From Chromera velia (taxonomy: Eukaryota; Sar; Chromeraceae): a stretch of DNA of 37,661 nucleotides. The notes under the pieces are model-generated. The model was not told the DNA's origin and ran no database searches. It saw nothing but the letters and a program-made list of their open reading frames with translations. The stretch covers positions 1-37,661 of the forward strand of contig JAHBMJ010000063.1 of NCBI GenBank assembly GCA_018398765.1, in the 5' to 3' direction. This document shows, piece by piece, positions 1 to 10,570 of this stretch. Made by a program: the position numbers and the translations under genes. Position 1 is the stretch's first letter; each line of letters begins with the position of its first letter.

Positions 1-408
1 CCCCCCCCCCCCCCTCTCTCTCTCTGTGTGTGTGTGTGTGTTTGTGCTGTAAGGGAAAAGAAGAGATGGGACAAGAATGATGCAGTCCCTCCCCCCTCCC
101 CTCTCTCTCTTTCTATCTGCGTGTGTGTGGGGGGTCGGGTGTCGGTGTGGGTGTGGGGGTGTGTGGGTGTGTTTGTGCGAGGTGCGCCCTTCACCTCTCA
201 ATGTTGTCTCCTCTCTGTCTTGGTTTCTGGCATGGTATGCGTGGAATTGAGGGTGCCCTGTGTCAAATCATCGGCTTGTCTGTCTGGATTTGGGTATGTG
301 TGTCAGTGCAGGCTGTCTGTACTCAGTATGTGTGTATGTGAGTATGATGATGTGCACTTGTTTGTTTGTACTCGTGAATCTGTTTCTCCATGGATTTCCG
401 CCTTGCAG
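1..408 (+). other. Intron of the kinase gene, 3' part, with simple repeats
   Basis: The window opens with a C-run (1-14), then CT and GT repeats to about 42 and more GT-rich sequence to about 340. It ends at the acceptor ccttgcag (401-408) just before the kinase exon at 409. Open frames here are repeat translations (Val/Cys/Ser rich), not exons. The C-run at base 1 suggests the scaffold may start at a hard-to-sequence repeat. Confidence 0.6.
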
Positions 409-3400
409 GTTGATATCTGGGCCCTCGGCTGTCTGCTCTACCTCCTCAGCACCCTGCAGCTCCCTTTCCAGGCCCAGTCTATCAAGGCTCTCGAGGAAGC
501 AATCGTGAACAGACAGCCGCAGCCTCTGCCGATGTCAGTCAGCCGCCTCACTCACTCAAACAAACAAACAAACAAGAGCTCTAGAAGCAGAAGAAACGGT
601 TGTGGAGTGAAAGAACTTGGGGGGATGAAATGAAAATGAAAAGAATGGAAGGAAAGGCAGAAAGAAAGACGAGGAAGGGATGGGAAGGGGGGGAATCGGA
701 CGGAAGGAAAGAAGCAGGAAAAAAAGAGAAAACTGAGGGAGAAAGCAAGGAAGGAAAGAGGGAGTCGAATGGTAGAGAGAAGGAAGGGCCTTCATCAACC
801 ATGAGATAGAGTGATCATGCAATTCTTTTCTTCAGCGTGAGGATGTGTTTAGCGGAGTGCAAGGGAGTGCGTGCGCGCGCGCGCGCGCGTGTCTGTGTGT
901 GCATGTGTGTGCGTGCGTCTGTTGGCGTCATCTGGTGAACATGCATGATTGTTTTCTTGACAGGTTGCAGGACTTTCTGTTTGAAAATCCGAATGTATCC
1001 ATGTACAGAAATATACACGTACAAACATACATGCACCCATACTTTTTGTTTTTCAACTAATCGCAGGACTCTGTCTCTAGAGTGGAGACGGCTGGTGAGC
1101 AAGTTGATGTCCAAAAAGGCAATGGACCGGCCGACGGCCTCTGAAGCTCTGCGGATGTTCCCAGAGCATGTTGAGAAAGAGGTCAATCCCCCTTGCATTT
1201 GCTTTTGCCCCCTACATTTTGTTTGAGGGGAGAATAGATACTGTATGCGTTAAGGAGGAGGTTTCTTGGTGTCTGCCTTTGACTTCGCGCCTGTTTGCCT
1301 GTCTTTCCGTGGGTCTCTCTGATTCTGTCTGCGCGCTCACAGCTTTTCCGGCTCTGATTCGTCTTCTTCTTTTTCTTGTCAACTGCTCTGTACTTGTCTT
1401 TTGTCATCGTCCCGTCAGGCCAGTCGGCCGGCTGGTACGTGCGTAGGTAAGGAGGAACGATTTTGCCTCTTAGAGGATGGCGGCACGCACAAAAACACCC
1501 GGTGATGCTTTTTTCTTAATTGTGTTGAATGACTGCAGTTGGCACAGACTTCGACTGAGGGCTCTGCAGGAGACACGGACCTGTGCCTGAGCCCAAGCCA
1601 GGGCAATGCCGGTGGCCGGAGTCCTCGAGCCGTGTCGCCCCTGCGAACGCGGTCGGATTCCGCAGAGGCCGTCGGTCTGTGGGCCTACGGCTCTCTGTCC
1701 AGGCAGCAGAGGGAACCCAGGGGGGAAGGTCAGAGAGAGACTTCGCTAGGTAGACTGGCTTCTCGGTCTCTTTCTCCGTGCGCTTCTCCCCGGCAGACGG
1801 GCGGGAGCTTTCTCAGAAACAGGGAGATGGACACAAGAATCTTGTCATCTGATGTTAAGGAGGGGGGGGGTGGAGGAGAGAAAGAGGAGTCACACTCCTC
1901 GATAGAGAAGTTCTCCCGAAACGCACCCAAACAAACAGCAGAGAGGCAATCTGGAGAATCCTCACCTGTTCCCCTACCTCCTCAAGGGGTTCAATTTGGT
2001 CGCTCTGCAGCTCCCCCTCTATCAGTTGCCGTCTCCCTGTCTCTCTCTAACAACACTTCCAACACGTCCGCAAGCTCTTCAGGAGACCCTATCTCCTCTC
2101 CGTCTCCGTCTGCCCCATCTCCTGGGGGGGGGGGGCAACGAGATGGGCAGGCCAGAAAAGCTCATTTCAACTCTTCTTCCTCTCCCCCCTGCCATCCTGC
2201 GAACGCGGTGGCACTCCAAGGTCCTGAGGGTCTGAGGGAGACAGAGGGGCTGAAGAAAGAAAATGACAACCCTGTCTCATTCTCCTTCACCTGCCCACCT
2301 GCTGCGGCGACTGGTGGAAATACGGGCCAGAACCCTCATTCAGGAGGAGAGGGGCGTGCACATTCACCCGCACCTCACACACAAGAGGGGGGGAAAGGGG
2401 CAACTCAAACCGGAAAAGGAGCCAAGGACGTCAATCCTGTAGTTTCCCCCACTAGCGCGAAACCCTTGAAGGAATCCCTCGAGAGAGAAAGAGACGACTG
2501 TGTATCCGTCTCTGTATCCACCGCATCACCTTCACCATCATCCGTGCGATCCCCCGACCCCACACCCTCATCACCATCACTTGCCTCCCCTTCCGGGATA
2601 CACCGACTTTCATCCCCTTCTCCCGGCTCCTTGAGAAGCTCGCCATCTGGAGGGAGAACCTCAGTGCCGCTCCCCCTGTCCCCTGCCGGATCAGCTACCT
2701 CACCCCCCTCACTCAGTGTCGCAGGGTCCCCAGACGTCTCTCCGACCCGTCCCAGCAGAAGTTCACCCTCTTCCCAAACACCCGACCACCCCTCTCCCCA
2801 GCCCCCCTTCACCTGCCTCCCAGAACCGCCACCATCCGCATGTCCTCCTCCAAACCAGTCCCACACGCCCATCCACCCCCACCCCCCAGCAGGGAGCCTT
2901 CCCGTTGCTGAATGTGTTAGGCCAGCACCTCTCGCCACTCACCCTTCAACCCCCCCAGCTGCACAGTCCCTATGGGGGGGGCACTCCCAAGCACTAACGC
3001 GAAGACTGCACACAACAGACAGAGAACCCTCAGGGTACCCGTCTTCTTCTTCTTCAGCATGTGATGCCCTTGGAGGAGAAGGGGGCAAGCGTCACCCAGC
3101 CGGACATCATCTCTGTTTGCCTGTAGGTCGGGTTGTTACAGAGGAAGGAGGTCGCCTTCTGCTCACACAGAGCGAACGGGTCATCGGACGAAGTGGAAGC
3201 GGTGGAGGAGACGCGGGGGGGCTCTCCAGCCCCTCAGCGGCTGCATCCATGACACCGCATCACCATCCGTCGTCTCCTTCTTTCTCTTCTGGGTGTTCTC
3301 CCAGTGAAAGAGGAGGACAGGGGTTTGTTTCTGTTTGTAGTCCGTCTGCTGCAGTGGGTGCAGGCGTCTCCGTCCCCGTGAGTGCGGGCAAGAGCCTCCT

Positions 3401-4601
3401 CCGTCCCTCAGGGTCCCCCAGGGGACCCGCCACATCTGGGGCCGCTTCTTCTTCGAGTACGTGCCCCGGCAACACGGGGGGTCTTTCGTGCAGTAGAGGG
3501 CCCGTGTTAGGTATTCGGAACCCTGCATTTTTTGCCGGGAAAGCTGGGTTGAGCTCTTCGGCAGTTGGTTCGCTCGAAGCGTCTGCCCCTCCTGTACAGG
3601 TGCAGAGGGGGAGAGGCCTAGAGAGGGATATGGAAAGAGGCACAGAAAGAGAGAGGGGAAGAAGAAATTCTGCGCAGAGGCAGTCGAAGAAAAAATCTGC
3701 TGCAACGGGCGGCAGTGCAGCAAATCGCGCGGTCAGCGCGCCTCGCTTTGTCTTCCCCCCCTTCCCCAATCCGAACGTAGTAGGATCGTCTGGGGCGGTG
3801 GCGGCGACAGCTGGGGTATTCCCAGGGTCTCCCCCGGGCTCTACTGACGCACGCGACACACCCACAAGCGGTCTACCATCTGTGGCCGCGAAAGGTCCTC
3901 GTGAAGTGATTTCGGGAGGGGGCGGGGGCAGTGAGCCGGGAAAGCGAAATGTTGTTGGAGGGGTAGTGCCCCGTGTGCAGTTGCCGCTAGGTCAGGCGAC
4001 CCACTTGTCTTCCGGCAGCGGCCAGAGAGTTCCGGTCCCTGCTCTCCCCAAGGGGGGTGGGGTGACGGCAGGTGGGGTTGAGGGGTCAACGACCAAAACC
4101 GCACCCCTGAGGTCCACAACATCACCCCTTGCAACATCTCCACGTCTCCGTCAACGCCTCGTCGACCCTCTTGCGTACAGACCCAGGCGACTGATGACGG
4201 TCCCCTCGCTGGACGGCAGCGACGGGTCGAAGGGAACCGCTCCGCCTTCGGGAGCGGCGGCCTCGTCGGGGCTTTGTGTAGACATTTCTGGCCCTGCAGC
4301 CGTCAAGAGAAAGGCCCCGGCAGGTGCCGCAGTTTCCCCCTCGAGGGCACTCCAGCAAAAGGAGGTAAGGGGGGGCCCCGGCATGCCTCTGTTAGCAGAC
4401 GCAGCTGGAACGGTTCCCGCGTTGGCTGCGTCCGCCTTTCCCTCCGCTGGGCCCTCGTGCCATACAGGGGCCCTCAGTGACAGAGGGGGGACGCCCGTGT
4501 CTATGATGATATCCCAGGCTGCAGCAGAAGCGCCTCAGGGTGCGCGCGACATCGCAGCAGCTGGAGCTGGGTCGGGGCCTGCTGCTGGGTTGTATGCTTG
4601 A
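409..4601 (+). CDS. Ser/Thr protein kinase (NEK-like), 3' part, with long Ser/Pro-rich tail
   Basis: Three exons are visible: 409-533, 1067-1181 and 1539-4601. Each is bounded by cag acceptors and GT donors (GTCAGT at 534, GTCAAT at 1182), and the phases fit (0/2, 2/0, 0). Exon 1 carries kinase subdomain IX (DIWALGC) followed by LPFQAQSIKALEEAI, the spacing and wording seen in NEK-family kinases. Exon 2 carries subdomain XI (LVSKLMSKKAMDRPTASEAL), where the Arg of DRPTA is the structural anchor. The catalytic HRD and DFG motifs must lie upstream of the window, so the gene is 5'-partial. Exon 3 adds about 1,020 codons of Ser/Pro/Gly-rich sequence without a recognisable domain, with many SP sites, a basic patch (RRNSAQRQSKKKSAA) and a TGA at 4599-4601. 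Such tails are usually disordered and phosphorylated. Kinase identity is firm; the NEK assignment is likely but rests on a fragment. A strong GTAAGG donor at 4365, in phase 0, leaves room for an alternative 3' end. Confidence 0.8.
534..1066 (+). other. Intron of the kinase gene
   Basis: This intron begins GTCAGT at 534 and ends with tcgcag at 1061-1066. It contains a purine-rich (GA) block at about 610-780 and a GC/GT dinucleotide block at about 868-912. Splicing it joins codon AT|G, giving LPMTLSLEW across the junction, which reads as a normal kinase C-lobe. Confidence 0.65.
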
Positions 4602-4760
4602 CAGCAGAGTGAATGAATGAGGTGGCGCATAGACACGTCCTCTGTTGTTGTAGGTCAAAGGGCAAAAGGGCGGAAATCTGTATCGTTGTGTAAATGTGAA
4701 GGATGAGAGAGGGTGATCTCTTTTTCTACCAACTCCTATTATTCTCTTCTAACTGCCCAG

Positions 4761-6298
4761 TCGCCTTTTTGAAATATACAGAAGACGAGGAAGAAGCTCT
4801 TGTAGTCGGTGCGTCTGGTTGTCCTCTTCATGAAATTGATTCATACAACTTTTCTATTGCTGAAATTGGGGGTTGCAAGAAAAGATTCTTTCTTTTGCCT
4901 AGGCGGGGACATCAGAAAGAAACATATGTCGGCAAAAGAGAGAAGACAATGAAGGTTTCCTTGTTGGTCCGGTATGGAACAGAAGAGCACAACGGGTGTT
5001 TGACGAAAAGTAATTAAGGGCAAAAGACGAAGGAAGCAACAAAAGGGGGAAAGAGAGAGAGGGCGGGGGGGGCAGAGTGCAGGACAACAGAAGGTTCTCA
5101 GCCCTTCCTCACTCTATCCATCCATTCCTTCCTTCTCCAAATGTTAGACGAAAAAAGCAAAGAAATACAGACACAGGTACAGAGACGTGTGTGTAGAAGA
5201 GGGAGGAAATGCAAGAAGAACAGCAGGCTGGCTCGATCCGGCCTCTTGTTTTCATACCAACATGTAAAGAAACATTCAAGAAGGAAGCAAAGAATCATCA
5301 TCTGCGGGAGACGGATGGTCTGTAGATACAAGACAGAAAGGGAGAGATCTCTTCCTTCCTCTTTCTCTCCTTTTTTCTCTTTCCATCTGTCGGGGGTCAT
5401 CCCTGCCCTTCTCTCTCTCTCTTCGCTCATGCAAGCGGAAAAAGTTCTTCCGGCTGCATGTATCTGTACTCACTCTGTCTTCTGCCTTAATCGACCTTCC
5501 AGGTTGTTGTATAGACACAGAAAGAAAGACAAGATCGTGCCCACCAATGGACAGAAGAGAACGAAGGAATCTGAAGGAAGGAGACCGATCAGAGAGAGAG
5601 TTGAGTTGTTTGGTTTGGTCGGTGCATGGCTGGAAGAACTCCGCCTTCCTGCCTGCCCCTCTGTTGTTGATCTTTCCCTTTCTTTTTGTCCACCGCCAGC
5701 AAAACGTTCTGTCCGATCAACCGCCTCACCAAAAGTGCAGTGCCGCACTGATCCGCTTCTTCGTGCGTTTCCATTTGGTCTTTGTCTGCTTCGCCTCCAG
5801 GACCATACGTCCGTTCTGTCCGTAGGGAAGATGCTGTTCGCTCTGTATGCAAAAGATGCAAAAGATGTGGACAGATTGTGGAAGTGGGCAGAAAGTCTCT
5901 TCCTCTTTCTTATTCCTTTCCCTTCGTTTGCCCCTTTGTCTGCTTTGTGCAGGGCACATGCGTTGTTTTGTACTGTTTTGGAGAATGCTTTTTGTCTGTC
6001 TATCTGTCTGTTTGTCTGTCTGTCTGTTTGTCTGTTTTGTGTGTGTGTGTGTGTGTGTGTGTGGTTGTGTTCCTTCCATCAAAAAGAGAAAAAACAACGA
6101 AAATAGCTAGGTCGAAAAATCCTCGCAATTTCGGATCCACTGGTAGCCTGAGTAGAGCGAAACGGAAATTACTTGTCAAGATTGATGTAAGACCACCTAT
6201 CTGATTCAGATGCATCAGCGTGAGTCTTTGTGTATGTGGCGACATTTTGCTCTGATCTTGCTTGTGAATGTTCATTGAGCAAGTGTTCGTTGAACTTG

Positions 6299-6351
<53 letters not shown>

Positions 6352-8218
6352 CTGACGTACCTCTGCTGGTAGACTATGGAGAGCGAGGTGGAAGGAAGGA
6401 GGAAAGCATAAGAAAAGAGAAGAGAAGAGAAGAAGAGAAGGAACAGATCAAGGTGAGAGAGAGGGAGAAGTAACGGAGAGATTGATATGGTAGGATGTGA
6501 GAGGGGCCGAAACGGAAAAAAATATATATTCACGTGCAAGGCGGCCCGACAGGAAGGAAGCCTTGAACGACAGTAAAGAAGCAGGCAAAAGAAAGGAAAG
6601 GAAGCCAAAACTCTGTGAGGGGGGCCAACGGAAGACTGAGGGGGTGCTCTCGGTCGCTTCCTCTTTTCTTTCTCACAGCTGAATCGGCCTACTTTGCTTT
6701 CCTTTTCTGTCTGTCCAGCTCTCTTTTTCCCCTGTGTATATCGATACTCTTCTCTTCGTCCCCCCCTGCATGGACCTTGTGCAGTGAATATCTTCTCCCG
6801 CTTCCTTTCTTCCGGAACCTCTCTCCTCCTCCAAACAGGTAAAGACATCAGACAATCCCAACTTTCGCGAGACTCAAGAAGTTACTGTGAAACATAGAAA
6901 TGGAGAAAGAAAAAAGACGGAAGGAGTGAAAGAGAAGCATACAGGAAACGGGTCAGCGGGCAAGAGAATCCAGGGATGGTTGAGGCCTTCTCACAAGAAG
7001 CGTTGGGGGGGAGGCCTGAGGAAGAAGACTAAATGTCGATAAATAAAGTTAGATCTAGCCCAAACGATACAGTGCTTGGAAAAGGGACAGCTAGGCCTGG
7101 TCAGACCTGACCGAGCGAGCCGCCGTCCATCTGTCCATCTATCTCTCTCTCTCATGTCACGCCTCAATCCCTTTCCTCCTCCACTCATCCATTCAAGCAA
7201 ACCCGCCTGCATGCCTGCATGCATGCATTCGGTTGCTTCCCTGGGGAGCTACCGGCCGGATCTCAGGCTGAACAGCTCCTTCGTTCCTCTTTTTTCTTCA
7301 CCTTTTCCCCCCCTCTATTCAGAGAGAGTGCTGCTCGACCATCTGCAGGTCTTCACCCTCTCCCCAAATCAGGTACGTGGAGATGGGATGGGGTGAGGGG
7401 GGGAGGGGTGCTTTGGTGAGCAATAAAACAGTGGTAGAAACAGCTCGTTCAAATATACAGGGATCGCACCCTGGGTGGTAAGCCGGAAACATAATCAGGT
7501 GACTGAATGTCTTTCGTGTGTGCGTGTACGTGAGAGTGTGTGTGTGGTTGGGTGGTTGGGATTCCGCATCAGAGGGGAGAGTAGAAGGGTGGGCAAAGGA
7601 ATGAATGTAATCCAAGTCAGTGATGAGGCAAGTCGCGGTTGAAATGGGAAAGAGAAAGAGGGAAAGACTTGGGGGAGGGATGACCTCGACCTCCCTTCTT
7701 TCGATCAGCACCCGATCGTGCAGTCAGTCAGGCAGGCAGGCAGGCACTTTCTTGTCCATTCTCCCCTCAGCCTTCTTAATTGTCTCCAGGCAAGCAGCTC
7801 GATTTCGAGGATCCTCCCCCCCCCTCCTGTAGGTCCTTCCTGTACAGAGTTCCCTCTGAGTGAGTCTCTCTCCCTGCCTGCCTGCCTGCTTCCGTCTCAT
7901 ACGCCTCTCTCTTGCTTTGAAGAAACGGACGACGGTCTGTCTACAGAAGAAGCGATGAAAGGAGGGCGAAAGACGAGTACGAAAAACCCACAACAATGAA
8001 GAGAGAATAGATCTGGCAGCTGAGCAGAGGAAGGGGATCGTTGTTGAGCCACACACCCTCTGTCTCATTGCAAAAATATTTCTTTGTCTCTGTGTGTCAG
8101 GAGACTCCTGTGCGCCACCTTCAGTACAGACCCCCTCCCCCCGGCCATGTCGATCCACTGACTGTTTCACCGTTCAATCAAATGACCTCGACAGGAGCAC
8201 GGAGGAAGAAAGGGAAAG
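4761..8218 (+). CDS. Candidate three-exon coding chain, unrecognised
   Basis: Three short open segments have acceptors, donors and matching phases. They are 4761-4808 (AFLKYTEDEEEALVV, donor GTGCGT), 7323-7372 (RVLLDHLQVFTLSPNQ, donor GTACGT) and 8101-8218 (ETPVRHLQYRPPPPGHVDP, then a basic RRKKGK stretch, donor GTGGGC). Phases run 1 in/1 out, 1 in/0 out, 0 in/1 out. The residues are mixed and protein-like, unlike the pyrimidine- or purine-repeat translations around them. I recognise no family. The chain could be a separate gene or a 3' extension of the kinase gene, reached through the donor at 4365 and a mini-exon at about 4521-4542. No AT-rich spacer separates them from the kinase. Transcript evidence is lacking, so each exon could be a chance match. 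Confidence 0.3.
4809..7322. other. Low-coding, repeat-rich stretch (probable intron)
   Basis: This is mostly alternating pyrimidine-rich and purine-rich DNA. It holds a TCTG/GT block at about 5995-6062, a CT-then-GT compound microsatellite at 6299-6350 and GAGAA repeats at about 6413-6440. One segment near 5797-5880 follows a good acceptor (gcctccag). In one frame it reads MLFALYAKDAKDVDRLWKW and in another VCKRCKRCGQIVE, so I cannot choose a frame and do not call an exon. The rest shows no coding signal on either strand. Confidence 0.5.
6299..6350. repeat. Compound (CT)n(GT)n microsatellite
   Basis: An uninterrupted CT tract passes directly into a GT tract. The same order occurs at 15-42, and a GT tract passing into GA occurs at about 10149-10198. 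Confidence 0.95.
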
Positions 8219-8771
8219 GTGGGCGGGGTGCTTCAGGTTGAAGCGGCAGATAATCAGAGAGGAAGGAAGAGAAACTTGATGTTTAGCAGCAGATCGACTC
8301 AACCGAGTCAAATCTGCGAATGGGACTGTCAAGAAGAAGAAGAAGAAGTCGGAAGAGACTGATCCTTGGATGACCCCTGTTGGTGCTTCCTTCTCTTCTC
8401 TTCTCTTCTCTTCTCTGTGGTGGGTGAGTCTATCGATAGGCGTGAGTTAGGCCCCCCGGCAAGCATGGTGGTCGGCGTACAGGCCGAATGAAGAGAAAAG
8501 AGAGAAGAGAAGAGAAGAGAACGGAGACAGAGCAAGGTCGAAATCAGAAGACCCAGAGAGAATGACAGGGGAGGGAAGAAGGCACAGATAGAGAAAAGGC
8601 AGCAAGACATGATTGGATGGATCTGTTTGACTGCCTGCCAGCCTGCATTTTCTTGCCTGTGCGACTGTCAATAGGGGACTTTTTTTTTGGTGTCCACGAC
8701 GGTCTGATCTGTGTATGTTTCCTTCGGTAGGATCCTTGCGTGCAAGTGATTGATGACCGAGTAAATAAGTG

Positions 8772-8812
8772 GACGGATGGATGGATGAATGGATGGATGG
8801 ATGGATGGAGGG
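8772..8812. repeat. (GGAT)n tetranucleotide microsatellite
   Basis: About ten copies of GGAT with one variant unit (GAAT). No coding role is seen. Confidence 0.9.
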
Positions 8813-9224
8813 AGGGATCCGTGGAAGGATTGAACAGTCCGAGAGGGTGGGTTGGGAAGAGACGGACTCGATCTTCTGATCAGTCACTGGTTTTGGTTAC
8901 GAATGCAAAAAAAGAAAAGAAATTGTGAACGAACGAAGTTGTTTGCATGCTAAGGAAGAATCAACGTAAGAAGAATTTCTTCTCCTCCCCCCTCTCTATT
9001 CACGATATGTTTTGCTCTCTCTCTTTTTTGCCTCGCGTTTCACTTACCTCCTTTTGCTTCCCATGTAATGTCGTTTCTCGCCTGTTTTCGTCTTCGTCTC
9101 TCTCCCCGCCCCCTAGCCCCATCTGGTACCCTCTCTTTCCCGTACGTTCTTGACCGCGTTGCTCTTCTGTTTGAAGACTTCAAGTCACATGCACACGCCC
9201 TCCCTGTTCGCCCCCCCCCCCCCC

Positions 9225-9225
9225 N
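9225..9225. other. Single-N assembly gap after a C-run
   Basis: A run of 14 C ends in one N. The true length of the C-run is therefore unknown. Confidence 0.95.
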
Positions 9226-9796
9226 GTCTTGATTTGATCACGCCAGCAATTTGTCTCGCGGTAGCCAGCCACGAAGATTCTTTTTTCTGTAGGGATCCGT
9301 TCCATTCAGAGAGCAAAAACACGGACCAGCCGAAAACGTCCGTTGTTTTTTGGCATTTTCCTTTTCCTTTTCCCACCACGTTTCTCGTCCTCAGAGTGGA
9401 CTTTCTTTCCGCCTGCTCGCCAGATTGCGCACTTTTGTTTTTCTTTCACAATTCAGTCAACAAACTTTGTCCGGAGTCAACCTTGTAGCTGCCTTCATGT
9501 CACTCTGCCTGCCTGTCTGTCTGTGTGTGTCTGTAAGCGGAAGGGAGGGAGAGACAGATGAAGGCACTTCATTTCTTCGTGAACGTGTGTACGTCGTGCG
9601 TGTGTGCAGTCATGCAGTGTGTGACAGAGTTAGAATGCTTGCAAGGGAAGAGACCGGAGGGACAGACCAGGGGAGACCCGGCGGCCGTGCCCTCTCTCTG
9701 TGTCTGTGTGTGCGTAGAAGGGGAGAGATGTGGAAAGGCATAACTCGAAAGAGAGTGGAACGATGAGGATTCAGGCCTTTCTCCGCCGCCTCTTCA

Positions 9797-10151
9797 GAGT
9801 CAATCCGCCCAGGCAGAAGAGTTGCTTTCTTTCACTGGTGGCTCTTCTTCGAAAGATTTGATGAAGAAAGAGAACGGAAAGAAAGGCATTACGACCGAAA
9901 CAAGTTTCAGACACGGTGCGATTGGTTGGAAAACAAGGAAGGACGTAGCGCTTTTATCCTTTTTATTTTCGGCGTCTCTTTTGCCTGCTTTCTCTCTTTC
10001 TTTCGTCCACTGCCCTTTGCACCTGGCCACTCGCGGGCTTAGACCTCAAATACGTATTTTGTTCGATCACCCGGTGCTGCAGTCAGACGGATCGATACGC
10101 CAGCAGCGGATTGTGAAGCGCATGCCAAAAGGATTATCGTTCTCTGTCTGA
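9797..10151 (+). CDS. Candidate terminal exon, unrecognised
   Basis: After the acceptor gcctcttcag (ending 9796) a frame stays open to a TGA at 10149-10151. It begins SQSAQAEELLSFTGG, continues with a Lys/Glu-rich part (SSSKDLMKKENGKKG) and ends SIRQQRIVKRMPKGLSFSV. The middle (about 9940-10060) is Leu/Phe-rich and less convincing, so an unseen intron is possible. A second frame over 9797-9960 is also open and charged, so the frame choice is not secure. No domain is recognised. A GT/GA microsatellite follows immediately at about 10149-10198. Confidence 0.25.
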
Positions 10152-10195
<44 letters not shown>

Positions 10196-10198
10196 GCA
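10149..10198. repeat. (GT)n(GA)n microsatellite
   Basis: A GT tract passes directly into a GA tract, just after the TGA that closes the candidate exon at 9797-10151. Confidence 0.9.
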
Positions 10199-10536
10199 TG
10201 AGGCTCTGTGTGGCACGCACCATGCATGGTCGCCCTCGACAATGAAATTGTGGGTCCATTGCTTCTTTTGTCCGATTCAATCGATGTGTGAATGAATCGA
10301 TGGGTGGACAATGTTTTCTTTTTCTTTCTCTAATTTCTTCTTTCTTTCTTTCTTTCTTCTCTTTCTCTCTCTCTTTCCAATAAGACAGTCTGATCCCGAC
10401 CCTTGCCAGCATCGTTTTTGTCATTTTTGTGTTCGTTCGATCGACCCTGCGTGTGGACTTTGTTTGGTTCGAAGCACCTACGACCGCGTATGTCATTCCT
10501 CATTTCTTGTGCGAGTGCAGCAGAGCAGTGATGGCT

Positions 10537-10570
<34 letters not shown>

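Larger units (their letters stand above)
7373..9796. other. Low-coding stretch with simple repeats (one candidate exon at 8101-8218)
   Basis: Apart from the candidate exon at 8101-8218, the stretch holds CTTCT repeats at about 8390-8416, an AGAGA block at about 8495-8525, a GGAT tetranucleotide array at about 8772-8812 and a C-run ending in a single N at 9225. An acceptor ttttctgtag before about 9291 is followed by a short open segment (DPFHSESKNTDQPKT), too weak to call. Everything else is compositionally biased and without coding signal. Confidence 0.5.

Noticed and set aside
28-633. Plus-strand open frame of 201 codons at the window start
   Set aside because: Most of it translates GT/CT repeats; only the part from 409 to 533 is a kinase exon.
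556-822. Minus-strand Phe/Ser/Pro-rich frames
   Set aside because: Antisense of a purine-rich intron block; composition only, no splice or domain support.
2405-2938. Minus-strand frame of 177 codons inside the kinase tail
   Set aside because: Antisense shadow of the Ser/Pro-rich exon; Gly/Glu/Asp bias follows from the sense codons.
5141-6106. Plus-strand frame of 321 codons
   Set aside because: Long only because the pyrimidine-rich DNA lacks stops; ends in TCTG and GT repeats and has no domain.
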